Assembly: GCF_024679095.1 (NCBI RefSeq)
Contig: NC_066513.1
Location: 7,096,041 to 7,160,040 of the forward strand
DNA length: 64,000 nucleotides
Origin: Eriocheir sinensis
Lineage: Eukaryota; Arthropoda; Malacostraca; Decapoda; Varunidae
Reading direction: 5' to 3'
The notes beneath the pieces were generated by a model. The model was given only the letters and a program-made list of their open reading frames with translations, was not told where the DNA came from and ran no database searches. Below, piece after piece: positions 42,470 through 55,643 of this stretch (within the stretch, counting starts at the first letter, position 1; each line of letters opens with the position of its first letter). Both the position numbers and the translations under genes were made by a program.

Positions 42470-43935
42470 ATAAATCCAGCATACAAATCTATGTATCCCC
42501 AACAACATTCCCACCTTCATCCTTAAATCCTTTGCCCCTATCCTTGCCCCCATCCTTTAGGCCATATTCACCCAATCCCTATCATCCACCTCATTACCCT
42601 CTGACTGGCTTTTGGCAAACATTAATCCTTTATTCAAGACAGGTGACTGGACTGACCCAGCCAATTATTGCTCCATCTCACTAACATCGATTCCATGTAA
42701 AATTTTCGAACACATATACACAAACACATAATGAATACCTTGGCACAAACAACATCCTTACTGACTCATAACACGGCTATCGACCTAAATGCTCATGTGA
42801 ATCGCAACTCATTACTACATATCACGACATTACGAGGCTACTTGACCGACGTGACATTAAACAAGTTGACACTATTGTTTTAGATTTTGCCAAAGCCTTC
42901 GACAAAGTCCCGCACAAAAGACTGACATTAAAATTGAAATACTACAGTATTTCAGGACCTATTCTTCACTGGATCACTGCATTTCTTACTAACAGGACTC
43001 AACGTGTTCTTCTTGACGGATCTTCATCTGACACTGTCCCTGTTTCTTCAGGTGTCCCACAAGGCGCCGTTCTAGGCCCCATTTTTTTCCTCCTGTACAT
43101 TAACGATCTTCCACTGTCAACGCCTAACTCTTCCACTAGACTATTTGCCGACGATAGTTTACTGTTTAGAGCAGTAAAGACTACTGACGACTGCAGACTA
43201 CTACAAAACGACTTGGACGCCCTCGAGCGGTGGGAGCGCACCTGGTAGACGCACTTCCGACCAGACAAATGCAAACTATTAAGATTCACCAGAGTGCACA
43301 ACCCCATCCATCACACTTACACTCTCCACAATTCAGATTTAGAATCAGTTCACACACACAAGTACCTTGGCATCCATCTCTCAACTAACTTGAAATTCAA
43401 CACCCACATAGACCACATCAGTGCCACAGCCAACCAAACACTGGGGTTCCTGAGGAGGAATTTACATAACTGCACACCTGACATTAAACACGTAGCTTAT
43501 GACACACTTGTGAGACCAACACTGGAATACTGCTCCATGTTGTGGGATCCTCACACACACAGAAACATTGATAGGGTAGAACAAATCAACACCAAGGCGG
43601 CTAGGTTCATTACAAACAATTACACTCGAATGCCTGGAATAACAACACGGATCAAACAACAGATAAACGTGGACCCTCTTCACATACACAGACAAGCACA
43701 CAGACTTACACTTATGTACAAGATCACAAACACTCACATTGGCATTGACCCACAAACATACCTACACAAGCCAAACAGTCAACGTACTCGTAACACACAC
43801 ATCCATAAATACCAAACATATCACACTAACACCGACACATACAAGCACTCATACTTTCCACGCACCATACGTGACTGGAACAGCCTCCCTCAACAGATTT
43901 TAGACTGTGGTACAATAGACTCATTCAGAAAATAA
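42470..43935 (+). pseudogene. Jockey/CR1-like LINE K, RT, 3' end shared with copy A
   Basis: Different clade or subfamily from LINEs A-J. Degenerate start (SDWLLANINPLFKTGDW, about 42600), then 42934-43248 with LHWITAFLTNRTQRVLLDG, SGVPQGAVLGPIFFLLYIND and catalytic TRLFADDSLLF, a stop at 43246 (ERTW-stop), then 43294-43935 with KYLGIHLSTNLKFNTHI, RPTLEYCSMLWDPH and YFPRTIRDWNSLPQ. From 43601 it matches window bases 1-334. Confidence 0.85.
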
Positions 43936-44361
43936 ATACATACTCACTTGTCACCACAACACACCAACACTAACAATTACACTTGATTCACTTCCTTCCC
44001 CTGCACACTCGGCTCCCCCGTCCCCCCAACAGCCAACAAATATGCGTGTTATGCACCATACAGGTGCCCTGCACATTATTATCCAGATCCAGATCCAGAT
44101 GTTTCCGCATCAGATGTATTTTGCATCAATATTTCATTGATTTTAAGCGTTGAAACACTGGTTTTTACTTTGAAATATGGCGAAATATAATAAAATTGGA
44201 GTACCGGGATTCTTAGCACACAAATATTTCCTACTGCAGCTTATGAAAGTATGAATAAGGAATTAGGTCTGCTATTTTTGAGATTTTTTTTTTTCTTTGA
44301 CCTTAAATTCTTTTTTTTTTCTTTTTCTTTTTTTCATTTACTATTGTATAAAAACAAACTA
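43936..44361. other. LINE 3' flank (copy B)
   Basis: As 335-755; here GGCTCCCCCGTCC near 44010 is a few bases longer than in copy A. Confidence 0.6.
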
Positions 44362-44661
44362 CAGAAGTCCCCCGCCGTTCACAGGTATTTGGTTCTGCGA
44401 GATTTCCATGATCCGCGAATCCGCGATCAACAGGACTACAACGAGGCTTAGTTGAGAGGCGCACAAAAGCGTTTGATAGAGGAGTCCGGGTAGTCTGGGC
44501 GCCCAGGGTGGCCCGAGTCGCTCTCTCAAACACACCCCTGGGCGCTACAGATCTCGTATACGCGAGTTTTCATCTGCGTTCGACGGGGGGTGTCACAAAC
44601 ACCCTACCCGCGTATAAGCGAATCCGTAAACAATGAGGCCTTGAACGGCGGGGGGCTTCTG
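44362..44661. mobile_element. pogo/Tigger-type MITE (copy B)
   Basis: As 756-1055, same length, same TIRs and TA flanks. Confidence 0.85.
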
Positions 44662-44874
44662 TATATATAGCAAGCCTTAATTTCCTATCCTTCCTGATTA
44701 AAATGCTTTTTGAATGAAGAAAAATGGTCATCAAATAAGGGAGGAGTTACAATAAGAACATAAGCAATCCTGCTAACAGCTGTTTGCTCGGCGGTAAAAG
44801 TGCCCCCTGCCACTGTTACCCTAACAGTGCTGTTAAGGCCTTAACAAGCTTTGTGAATATCTATTAGTGCTTAA

Positions 44875-45368
44875 CCCCTTCACTACGGCCAGGCAAAAAT
44901 AGCACCCCGTGCCGTATCCGGGATCGCCACATGCGCCAAATTTCAAATGTTGCTATTGAATATAACAGGCTTTCAGCCATAAACTCAACACAATCATCAT
45001 GAATTATATATGAAAACATGCAGAATTAAATGGTGTACATACAGAAACTCACTACGGCCGGGCCAAAACAGCGCCCCGCGCCGTATCCTGGATCACCGCC
45101 AGTGCCAAATTTCAAATGTTGCTATTGAATATAACAAGTTTTCAGCCATAAACTCAACATAATCATCATGTATTATATATGAAAACATGCAGAATCAAAT
45201 GGTGCACATAAAGAAGCATAAATTAATTGATAATTTTGAGATGTAAGCAGAAATATAGATAAAATAACTTGTATATTGGCTAAAGCGCACCAGGACGCAG
45301 TATGCACGTCCTCGGATATGGCATGGGGCACGCAAGGACGCAGTATATGCGTCCTCAAGTTGAAGGGG
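44875..45368. mobile_element. piggyBac-type MITE (copy B)
   Basis: As 1269-1757, TTAA at 44871-44874 and 45369-45372; five bases longer, with CGGCC and CCGCG kept where copy A lost them near 1447 and 1470. Confidence 0.75.
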
Positions 45369-45606
45369 TTAACAGAAAAATGTTAAGGCTAACAGGAATA
45401 TGTTAGTCTTAACAGCTGTTTGCTAGTGGTAACAAGTTTTATGTATATGGGCACTGAAATCCCTGACTTGACTGCTGTACCATTGGAATTGGTGGGTAAT
45501 TAAATGCAAAATAAGTAAGTACTATAATTTTATTTTTAACATTATATTGTAATTTGAAATTATTATGCAGCCCCCCAATTTTTTTTCCACGAGCTGCCAC
45601 TGGTTA

Positions 45607-45772
45607 CAGTCACCTCTCGATTAACACGAGTATAAATAACGCATTTTTGATTTAACACAAGTTGATATTTTAGGAGATATGTTTAACTAACGCGATATGT
45701 TTGATTTAACACAAGTTTCATCGATGATATCATCGAGTGTGATGTCATTGATGAAACATTATTAATATATTG
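45607..45772. mobile_element. Orphan pogo-like left end (copy B)
   Basis: As 2001-2166. Confidence 0.5.
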
Positions 45773-46498
45773 GTGGGTCACGGAAACAACAAAAACACAC
45801 GCTCCCACTCTAGTCAAATTTGCTCCTCACCCATGCCAGCCACCGCCCCTCCCCGCCCCGTGCCCCTGCCACCGGCCGCTCCCCTCACCTCCGCCACCCC
45901 GCCTCGCCTGCCTCCCTCCTCTTCCCCCGACCGCCCATGCTATTGGTGACAAAGACAACTCCCCCAAGTTAAAGTTTTCTAAAGAAAGAATTGCTGCACC
46001 ACACTTGCGAGTTGCTGACACAACAAAGACATGTCCCCGCACTCACCATCACCACCCTGTTGATGCGTCGTCGTTCGCCGCCACCGTCCGCCGAACCCCC
46101 GCCCCGCCCTCCCCGTCTATCCACCTCCTCACAGGAGGTGGAAGACAGGGTGAGGAGGGAGGAGGGAGAGCGGGGCGAGGACCCGGCAGACGACGACCAG
46201 CGACGCATCAACAAAGTAATGTTGGTGAGTGCGGGGACGCGTCTTTGTTGTGTCAGCGACTTGCAAGTGCAGTGCAGCAATTCTTTCTTTAGAAAACTCC
46301 AACTCAAAGGAGTCATCCTTGTCACCAACAGCATGGGCAGTCAGAGGAAGAGGAGGGAGGCAGGCAAGGCGGGGTGGCGGAGGTGAGGGGAGCGGCCAGA
46401 GGTGGGGGCGCGGGGCAGTGAGGGGCGGTGGCTGGCGCGGGTGAAAAACAAATTTAAACATAATGAGAACGTGCACCTTAGCTGTTTCTGTGACCCAC
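45773..46498. mobile_element. Foldback element (copy B)
   Basis: As 2167-2878. The left arm differs from copy A (extra CGCCACCCCGCCT near 45892-45903) and matches its own right arm better there; the right arms are almost identical between copies. Confidence 0.8.
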
Positions 46499-46506
46499 AA
46501 ACAATA

Positions 46507-48737
46507 CAGTGGAAACTCAATACTCAAACTCAATTCGTTCCAAATGGCTGTTCGAGTATCAAAAAGTTTGACTACCGATACCTATAAATCAGGTAATTCG
46601 TTCTAACCTTAGCAAAACCTTAAGTTTACAAAACTTTCAATGTAGTTTTTTTTATAATTTTGATTTGTACTTACCGTCAGTGAAGGCTAGTGATGGATAA
46701 CGTAGAAGAGGAGGGGAGAAGGGTGGGGAGGAGGAGGGAGGTTATTCGTCTGGTAACTTGTCTCCTGGTGTGATTCCTGTGAACCCACTAGTGGAGGGCT
46801 GTGGCTCACTAACATTTGCACTCTCACTAGATTCTTTTTTCAACAAGAATCTCTCTAATGTGATCTGCCTTTGCCTTTTTTTCAAAATGTCTCTGAAATG
46901 CTGCATCAAATTTTCATCAAACTGGTTTATGTTTCTGTGTACGGCAGCAATATCAGGGTGGCACCTCTCCAGAAAGTTTCCCAACTCTGTCCACTGCTGC
47001 AAATATTTCTTGATCTCTGCAGTGGAGACTCTTTCCTTGCTGTTCCCCTCCTCCTCCCCTGAAGACAGCTCCTCAGTTACCTCCTGCAGCTGTTCCTGGT
47101 GAGGTTGACGCAGCTCGTCAGTGGTGAGGTCTTCAGAGTGTGCTTGCACCAGCTCCTCCACATCATCACTGTCCACCTCAATGCCTATGGCCCTCCCCAG
47201 AGACACAATGTCCTCCACCACAGCAGACTCCTGGACTGAAGGCTCGAATCCCTCAAAATCCTTGGCTGTCACACAGGTCAGCCACAGATTTTTCAAGGCA
47301 GACTGCAAGGACCTCACAGAAACTTGACCCCAGGCTTTATCTACAAGCCTTAGGCAGTGGAGGATACTGAAGTGATTCTTCCAAAACTCCCTCAGAGTGA
47401 GCTCTGTTTCAGAAGTCACCTCAAAGCACCTCTCAAAAAGTGCTTTTGTGTACAGCTTCTTAAAGCTGGCGATGACATTCTGGTCCATGGGTTGGATCAG
47501 TGGCGTGGTGTTGGGGGGGAGGAACATCACTTCTATGAATTTATACCCCTTACCCAATTCTTCTTCCACGCCTGGAGGGTGTGCAGGGGCATTGTCCATC
47601 AACAGGAGGGCCTTGAGTGGTAGATTTTTCTCTATTAGGTATGTCTTCACTGCAGGTGCAAACACCTCCACAAACCACTCCGTGAAGAACTGCCTGGTTG
47701 TCCAGGCTTTCTTGTTTGCCCTCCACATCACACTGAGTTTGCTCTTTTGCACACCGTTCTTCTTGAATGGCCTGGGGTTTTCCGAATGGTACACCAACAG
47801 CGGTTTAATTTTGCAGTCGCCACTAGCATTGGCGCACAGAAGCAGGGTTAGCCTGTCTTTCATGGGCTTGTGTCCTGGCAAACACTTCTCTTCCTTTGTT
47901 ATATAGGTCCTGTTGGGTAGTTTTTTCCAAAACAGGCCTGTCTCATCACAATTAAAGACCTGTTGTGGGCTTAAGCGCTCCTTATCCACAAATTTCTTAA
48001 ATTCAGGCACAAACTTCTCGGCGGCAGCTTTGTCAGCACTTGCGGCCTCGCCATGCCTCACAACAGAATGAATTCCAGTTCTCTTCTTGAAATTCCCAAA
48101 CCACCCCTTACTAGCTTTAAAATCTTCACTGGAGTCAGAGGTAGTATCACAAATAAGATCACCATGGAGCCGCCTAGCCTTCACACAAATTATGCCCTCT
48201 GACATAGAATCACCAGCCATCTGCCTTTCGTTTATCCACACCAACAATTTTTCCATTTCTTCGACTGCCGCAGATCGCTTAAGTTGCTTTTTCACACCCA
48301 TCGCCACATCAGCTCCCTTAATGGCCTCCTTGTTCTTCAGTATGGTGGCTACTGTAGATTTCGCCATACAATACTCAGCTGCAAGATCGGTGATTCTTGC
48401 TCCTTTCTCGTATTTATCAATAATCTCCTTTTTCCATTCAATGGTCGTCACTACATTCTTCCTTTTAGGCCTATTTTCACCACTAATAAGCCTCTTTGGT
48501 GCCATTGTAAGTTTCTAAATGAAAAACCACAGACAGAACGCAGGAGAATGTTGTTGTTCTCACGACCGTGGCGGGACAACTGGCGGCGGCGGGGAGGGAG
48601 AGGCCAGGAGCCTTTGTTTACAACCACGTGTGCGGACGTTCGAGTACCAGATATTTTTTCGAGTACCAAGTTGAACTTTTGCGTTCGAGTATCGAAAAGT
48701 TTGACTTCCAAGACGTTCAAGTATTGAGTCTTCACTG
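46507..48737 (-). mobile_element. Tigger-like transposon (copy B)
   Basis: Same 2231 bp as 2887-5117, here with TA on both sides (46505-46506 and 48738-48739), confirming the insertion. Confidence 0.94.
46742..48505 (-). CDS. Tigger-like DDE transposase, intact, 587 aa (copy B)
   Basis: Same length and motifs as the protein at 3122-4885 (D187, D304, D341 all present), with M at residue 260 and L at 409. Two open copies mean neither has been inactivated since the block was duplicated, or that both are alleles of one locus. Confidence 0.95.
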   Translation of the reverse strand: MAPKRLISGENRPKRKNVVTTIEWKKEIIDKYEKGARITDLAAEYCMAKSTVATILKNKEAIKGADVAMGVKKQLKRSAAVEEMEKLLVWINERQMAGDSMSEGIICVKARRLHGDLICDTTSDSSEDFKASKGWFGNFKKRTGIHSVVRHGEAASADKAAAEKFVPEFKKFVDKERLSPQQVFNCDETGLFWKKLPNRTYITKEEKCLPGHKPMKDRLTLLLCANASGDCKIKPLLVYHSENPRPFKKNGVQKSKLSVMWRANKKAWTTRQFFTEWFVEVFAPAVKTYLIEKNLPLKALLLMDNAPAHPPGVEEELGKGYKFIEVMFLPPNTTPLIQPMDQNVIASFKKLYTKALFERCFEVTSETELTLREFWKNHFSILHCLRLVDKAWGQVSVRSLQSALKNLWLTCVTAKDFEGFEPSVQESAVVEDIVSLGRAIGIEVDSDDVEELVQAHSEDLTTDELRQPHQEQLQEVTEELSSGEEEGNSKERVSTAEIKKYLQQWTELGNFLERCHPDIAAVHRNINQFDENLMQHFRDILKKRQRQITLERFLLKKESSESANVSEPQPSTSGFTGITPGDKLPDE

Positions 48738-49098
48738 TATTGCAATGCTAGCGATTTTCCTGCTAGATCTAGAGATTTTGGGAAATGATACAGCGGGAAC
48801 ATTTGCCATCTAGCGAGTAACATTTTAGTGAAAATGCCTATTTAGGCAATTTTGGAGAGTATTATTATTGTATTGCTTAAAATCTAGTGATTTGAGGCTC
48901 TGATCTAGCAATTTTGGGGGGTGAATCTAGCAGGACTGAAATTTTTTTTATGGCAACACCGTAAACAACAGCAGATCAAATCCGTGCCGTTGTTTTGAGG
49001 GTGCCATTGTTTTGGATGCCAGATAAATGAGGTTCTACTGAACACATATGAAAATCTTGTACTTATTGAGCATATTAATAAATTATTGTGGTCTCCAG

Positions 49099-50721
49099 GG
49101 GTGGGTTTCATCATAGAGCTCTCCCAAGCGTGGAGACGTCACGCAGTTGGGAGAATTTCTTGGGCATGTTTCATCACCGCGCCACAAGCACTTCCAAGTA
49201 GGATTGGCGGTCTTGGGAGTAACCAGCGTTGCCAATCTTCCGTCGCTTTGACGTCTAATATGTCTTCAATTAACCTAAATTACACTTCTTATATATAATT
49301 ATGGAATTATAAATATAAACAATTGATATTTAGTTGAAATACAGCGATAGTATCTTCATTGTAAGGAATATGTGCACATATTTTTTTTCCGTCTGCATCT
49401 TCAACGGCACCACGGTGTAAACAAACATTTAGTGAGTCGTGAGTAGACCCTGGCCACCTCGCCACCATGGCCCGCAGCTTGTACTGTGCATCAAATAACA
49501 CTTGCACATTGATGCTGTGGTAGTTCTTGAGGTTGACGACACTTCTTCGTGCTCATGTGGGGTCACTATTCTTACGTGGGTGCCATCAACAGCACCCACC
49601 ACACCGAAAACCAGCAATTTCGGCAAACTCCGCCTTCATTCTCTGCTGCGCCCCCCGGTTTAAAAGGAAGCCCATGAATCGCCTCATATTCTCTTGTGTC
49701 ACGAGAGCATCCACGGTCTGGGTGATGATTCTGCTGACTATGGCCCGGGAAACTCCAAAGTCATCTGCGCTGCACTGCTGCATTTTCTCGGTGGCGAGGT
49801 ATCGCAGAGGCAACGCCACTTTCAGCTCCGCTGTGACCGACGCTCCTCTCAGTCCTGTTGCCAATCACGTGTCGCACCAAGTCAGTGACGAACAACAGGC
49901 CAGCACGATCCACCCTGTACCTCTTCTTGAACTCGGTGTCATTGTACTCGTTAACCTTCACGCATGATGACGCGTTGGCGTCATCAAAGTAAAAGGTCCT
50001 GGCGCATACGATGACGCCAAACGAGTCATAAAAGTAAAAAATGATTAAAATTAAATTTTCGGTGAAAGTGCGTAAAATTTGGAGTGTCATTTGTTGGGAT
50101 ACGTTTCTTAGAGGTAACATATGGCAACCTTTCTAAGGAACGATATGAGGAACGTGGAGCGATTTTTAGTTGTTAGCCTACTCTGACGGAGAGGAAAAAT
50201 ACAGTTTTCTTGGTGTAACTCAGGAACTAATAGGCGAAAGATTTTGAGGATACCATAAGAATCCTCACTAAAATCCGCTCAAACATATATTCGGCTAAAA
50301 GTTGGCCCACAAAATTTCGAGATAGCAAGTGGGGAAGGGTTGGTACTTAGGATTTATTGTCTACAATACTTTATACGGAGACTTGAAACGAGTGTCTTGT
50401 TTATATATATTTTTCCTCTATTTTTATTTGCGCATGTTCTAGTATCTTACTGTGCGCGAGAGGGTTAAAGATGTCCCTTCTCGGGCGAAAATTCCTTGGT
50501 CGGTGCTTGCGGGTGTGTTCACGGGCTGCCATGTTTACAGTCTGACGCTTGGAACCTTCCTTGGGAGCGCTTGGGAGACCCTTGACGGCCTCCCAAGGCG
50601 GCTGAGCAGATAGGCAGAGTTCTAAGGCTTGGGAGCTGTGAAACATGCCCAAGGTTTCTTGCACGTTTGGGACTCCTTGAGCACACTTCCAAGGACTTGG
50701 GAACTTTGATGAAACCCACCC
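49099..50721 (-). mobile_element. PIF/Harbinger transposon (copy B)
   Basis: As 5479-7129, with CAG at 49096-49098 and 50722-50724. 28 bp shorter, through many 1-4 base losses, mostly in CG-containing stretches. Confidence 0.8.
49307..50029 (-). pseudogene. HARBI1-like transposase, multiply frameshifted (copy B)
   Basis: Same protein as 5694-6421. Open across the junction broken in copy A (49864-49586) but shifted near 49607 (CACCGAAAACC, two bases shorter), near 49535 and near 49845. The D-containing strings VVGAVDGTHVRI and RWPGSTHDS survive in separate frames. Confidence 0.82.
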
Positions 50722-52877
50722 CAGTTCTTCAGTCTGACTTTTATTTCCCATTTTTGTCATCTTTCTGGGTCTCTGGAAAATCTGTGCAGTATTTTACCCA
50801 TCCCAGAATGTACAGCACAACCGTGGCCTCTGAAAGATAATGGCCTGGGTCTCAAATTGATTTCATCAAAAGATCAGGTGGATTTTCAGATTTTAAGTAA
50901 CGAGTAGCAATATTTTTTTTAGCAAAAAACAAAAAAAAATGTGAAATGAGTTAAAGACAGCAAAAAATAGTAGATAGGGTGTGACAACTTCTGCAAAAGT
51001 ATTAGCACAATTGTCTGTGCATATCTGTGTAATTTAACCCACCGAACCTCAGGCTATAGGTACACACTGCTGCAACCATTTTTACCTTTTTTTCTTTTCT
51101 TCTAAAAAGGTAAGAAATGTCCTAAAAAACACGCAGAATGGTATAAAATCCCTTACTGTCAATGTAAAATTATCTAGAAAATGCCCAAACAGCGTTTGAA
51201 GGTCCCCTGCCAGGTCTGGTGTTTCAAACTTAACGCGCCCAGGCTGTCAATGGGCGGCCACCAGCCGTTGCCACGTCACTGCAGTGGCATATCTGGAGCA
51301 GTGTTGCAGAAGCTCTGGAAGTTTCGTATCTACCACTTAGACCACTTTGTATTACTTATATTTAGGCCAAATATTGTTTCTAAGTGTCAGAATAATTGTG
51401 GGAGTAATGAGAGCACAATGTTGACAAGTACATGTGGCAAGTGTTTGCGTGGATGGGCCATCATCCTTGAATTCGGGGGTCATGATGGGAAGCAACAAGT
51501 TTAGGGCAGACTCAAACAAAGCATATTGTTCTTTTTTTTTTTGTTTCACAGACTTTATTTTTCAGTTAATCGCTTTGAAAAAAAATACAATAGAAACTTT
51601 GTTTACCAATCTACATTTTGTTGGAAGTAAATTTTTTATTTTTTGTTTCGTCTTCAAAGAAAGAAAAAAATACGATTTTTTGTCACTTATAATTTTCTCC
51701 ACGCTATGTCCCGTTTTCTTTTGACATTTTTTGAAATTCATTCCCAACAAAAAATTGTCCTTTATTTGTCGTTTTAAATGATACCTAACAAAAGTCGGTT
51801 AGACTTTTTACCGATTTTGTGAAATTTTTTGAAGTATTAAAAAAACTACTTTTCGAGATATTGGCTCCTAAAGATTTTTTTCCATTTTTTCCTGTTTTAC
51901 CATTTGTATTTATTTGATTGGCATGAAATTTTCAGACATTATTGTGTATACCTTGTTGACTTACTGGAGAATGATAAGGCATCTGGTCCCCCTTTATAAA
52001 AAAGTTTTATTCAATTAAAGGTGAGGGTGTCAGAAAGTCAAGGTTTTCCACCACGACCGTACTGAGCATTTCTGCCTCTCGAACAGTGTTTGTAGCTAAG
52101 AAAGCAACACGGTGATGAAAGTTTTGCTTGTAATCAGGCTCAATGTTCACAAATCTGTGAATAATCTGCTGTCGCTGCTGCAATAATGTCTCATAAGGCA
52201 ATGTAGCTGACTCTGCAATTGGTGGTGATGTAGGTGGTGGTGGAGTAAGTGCTGTCGAAGCAGGTGGTGGTGGAAAAAGGTGGAAAAAATATTCTTTTTT
52301 TACGTATATACAAGCATTGAATGATATCGCATATGTTGACGTGTGTGTGTGCGGCTATGACGCAACAGCACAGGACATTTAAAAATGGCCTCCAGGGGGG
52401 AGGGGTTTTAATTATACAAAAACAAACCTCACTATCTGGTAGTTTAGGTTTTCCGCCATGCTGAGCGAAAAATTGTACTTTTCCAATTTTAAATATATTC
52501 GTCAATAAATACCCCGTAGTCGCCCCCCTTAACCTGAGAAAAGCGATCCCAGGGTTGAAGAGAGCCATTGTCAGGTGACTGGTTGACTAAAAAATCGAGT
52601 CTCTCAGAATTCGAAAAACTACCTCAGCGCCTTTGGAATATTGGAGTGCATAGGACAGTGAAAACAAAAATGTTCTAAACCTATTTGTGGCAGCAGTCAA
52701 TAAATGGGATTTAGCTGAGTGCTGGCAACCCCTGGGACATGCGAGGGGGGACTACGTGCAACGAGGCAAGACGAGGGACATGAGCGTAAATGACACGTAC
52801 CACGTACAGATTTGTAACTACTAATATACATCTCATCTATATCTTATTTTTTTTAGTTTATCAATAATTTATAAATA
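50722..52877. other. Low-information stretch (copy B)
   Basis: As 7130-9286. Contains the divergent patch 51550-52030 and the same unexplained short frames. Confidence 0.5.
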
Positions 52878-53448
52878 CAGGTAGCTCTCAATTTACGGGA
52901 GTTTGGTTTACACGTTTTTTAAATAACGCGGGGTCCAAAATCCAAATAAATGTTTAATTTACACGTTTTTTCACTTATACGCGATATTTTATGGAGTGGC
53001 CACCAGATGTCTCACGCAAATGGACTCACACGGCGCTGCAGCCACACAGCTGAGCTCAGTTTTCCCCGCGCGCCACTTGAACAACAATACAGCACCCACG
53101 CTGCCACACTACTCAACAATAGAGGTGGGCAGGTACCAGTACCAGTACCGGTATTTACGGTACCAGCTATACGGTACAGTACTGGTACCAGACTGCTCGG
53201 TACCAGTACCAATACTAGCCAGTCACTCATGGTGTCCCTCATTTCTTCCTCACACGAGTGAGGCTGAGACTGAGTGCCTGAGTGGATATCTCGGTGATAT
53301 GGATATTCTCTCTCTCTCTCTCTCTCTCCACTGAATGAAGTGAATATTTATTTTTCAATAGAAACCTACCTCTTGTTTGATTTACATTGTTTTTGATTTA
53401 CGCGACCTCTTCAAGGACACAATACTCGCATAAATCGAGAGTTACCTG
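52878..53448. mobile_element. pogo/Tigger-type MITE (copy B)
   Basis: As 9287-9891 but 34 bp shorter overall, mainly through the shorter (CT)n (53307-53329); the GGTACC tract has one extra unit. Confidence 0.8.
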
Positions 53449-53696
53449 TAAGACATACTACAAGATGAGGCAAGACGATTGACGTGGGCAAAATGAATGA
53501 CGTGGGGATAGTGGGTAGTCCTACTGAGTGTTGCCATATATTACATGATCCAGTCCAATTTTCAGCCATCTAAACCTACTGGCACAGTTTCAGTACACGT
53601 TCAAAAATCGCACTTAATTGAGGCTTGTCGCCTCTCCTCAGGCAAGCCTCAATTGAGGTCTGTCGCCGTTCTCAGGTTAAAAAAATAAATAATTAA

Positions 53697-54251
53697 GTAA
53701 AATTTCTCCATTGTTCCTCAACTGACAAGCACCCAAAACATGACTATTACACCGAAGGACCTGGATATTGGTGCCTTTACAACAGCTGCCTGACACGTAA
53801 TGAAGAACCACCATCCCACTCCTCAGTGGAAGTATACTGCCATTTGACAGATGCTCAGTTACAAGAAGTGAAGGCATTTTATGATTGCCTTACCACCGAC
53901 AGACGAGATGATGCAAGATGTCTTCGTGAGATGACACAAAACAGGAATGAATCACTACATGCCAAAATTTGGGGCATATACCCTAAGCATAAGAACATTA
54001 CAAAAATGTATATCGATTCTGCCACCAATACTGTTGTTGCTCATTACAATGGTGGATATGTCAGTACAAATTTATGTGACATCTTGGAAATTATGACATC
54101 ATCATCTGCTGAAGGAGGACATGAAAATGAACGCACCTTTCAAGAGAAGAACAAGAAAGAAGAATCTGAGGAGGGAAATGGCAAACTACGCATCAGGTGC
54201 CCACTAGTCCATGCACATTCACCCTGTCACACAAAGTTGCTGTTTTCTTGA
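53697..54251 (+). CDS. MULE-like transposase C-terminal fragment, open frame
   Basis: Open from just after a TAA at 53694 to a stop at 54249-54251 (184 codons), with no ATG near the start, so probably an exon or a truncated domain. It reads HDYYTEGPGYWCLYNSCL, then CLREMTQNRNESLHAKIWG and VVAHYNGGYVSTNLCDILE. TQNxNESLHxxxW is the string I associate with Mutator-like transposase-domain proteins of invertebrates; the catalytic DDE part is absent. The tail is Glu/Lys-rich and ends near a poly-T. Copy A has decayed at the same place. Confidence 0.5.
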   Translation, partial: VKFLHCSSTDKHPKHDYYTEGPGYWCLYNSCLTRNEEPPSHSSVEVYCHLTDAQLQEVKAFYDCLTTDRRDDARCLREMTQNRNESLHAKIWGIYPKHKNITKMYIDSATNTVVAHYNGGYVSTNLCDILEIMTSSSAEGGHENERTFQEKNKKEESEEGNGKLRIRCPLVHAHSPCHTKLLFS

Positions 54252-55118
54252 ATGTAAGTTATTGTCTCTTTATTTACTACTGTTCAGTAACTATTAGAGA
54301 TAATTTTTTTTTTTTTTTTTTTTTTTTTTTCATTACCTTTTTCAGTCTTTTTTCTATCACTCGCAAAGTTTGGTTTTCAATAAAATAACTGAAAAATATT
54401 TTTCAAATGTGATTACATCTCATTTTTGTCAGCAATGTCTACACCGTGGTAAATTTTACTAATTTTCTAATGATGGAAAGGTGTTTTCTGGAAAAAGTAC
54501 TATGCATTTCATTATTGAAGCATACTGTTTTCCACGGCTATTTTCAAAATTATCATAAGCTGTATGCTCTTTATATAGGCTACCGAAAAGAAGCAAAATA
54601 TCATGTTATTATTTTGGCAATTAATTTTTTTCTCTCTTCTTTTCATATATCATCTTGAAACTTTCTACACACGTAAGTAGGTATCTTAAGCATTAGCTAG
54701 TAAAATAGGATAAGATTTACACCAGTTTTTACTGAAAACCAAAAATTCTGGTTACCTGTCCCTTCAGTGCATTAAAAAGGTAATTATATCTCCTCTTTCT
54801 CTTCTTTCTTCCAAAGTTGTCAAATTCATTTCATACAATGTCTTCATAAGTGAAATCTTTTAGTTCAGGAACCTTAACAGATATCAGCAAACTAACAGAC
54901 AGTATTTTGGAAAACTGAGTCTACCATAATGTTTAGGATACACTGGTGTATATCATAAGCCTAAATTAATAAGAGTAAGACATATTTAGGTAATGGAAGG
55001 AAAATTGTATAGTGAATAAACATTTTGTCTCCCTTCTACTGCTTCAACTCGCTGTAACCCCACATTGAACTTTCAGTCAATGTTTCAAAATTGGCACACT
55101 TTTCCAAATCTTTAAGTA
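54252..55118. other. AT-rich non-coding stretch (copy B)
   Basis: As 10693-11569, with the poly-T at about 54304-54330. No gene seen. Confidence 0.5.
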
Positions 55119-55643
55119 CAGTAAACCCTCAATATAACAGACCCACTTATAATGGATTTTGGATATAACGGACAAGGTCAGGCGGTTAGAAATCCACCGG
55201 GACCGACCGATAATAGTTTTTGAACCACCCGCTTCTGGTAACTACAATAGCATCTGCTAGCCACCTCGCCCTCCTCCCTCTATCTGTTGTCTCATCCTTC
55301 GGTTACTGTAGTCTTTTTCATCCCACCTGATGAAATATTTTCCTCCTCGTGGTTTCCATTCAAATGCAGAACATGTTTATACCACAAGAAAGTCTTGTGC
55401 ATCAATCCAGGACATAAATGGAAAATAGTCAAGTGTTTTGAGTGTCGGTACCATAGCTGGGCACGATAACAGAAAACCTTATTCCCGATAACCGATAACT
55501 GATAATGAAAAACCTTAACGGCGATAAACGATATTCGTTAACTGGAGACACAAATATAGGCGATAACCGATAACCGATACCCGATATAAATCCACAATTC
55601 CAATACTAGCTAGCGATAAGTCCGATAGGCGAAAACGATACTA

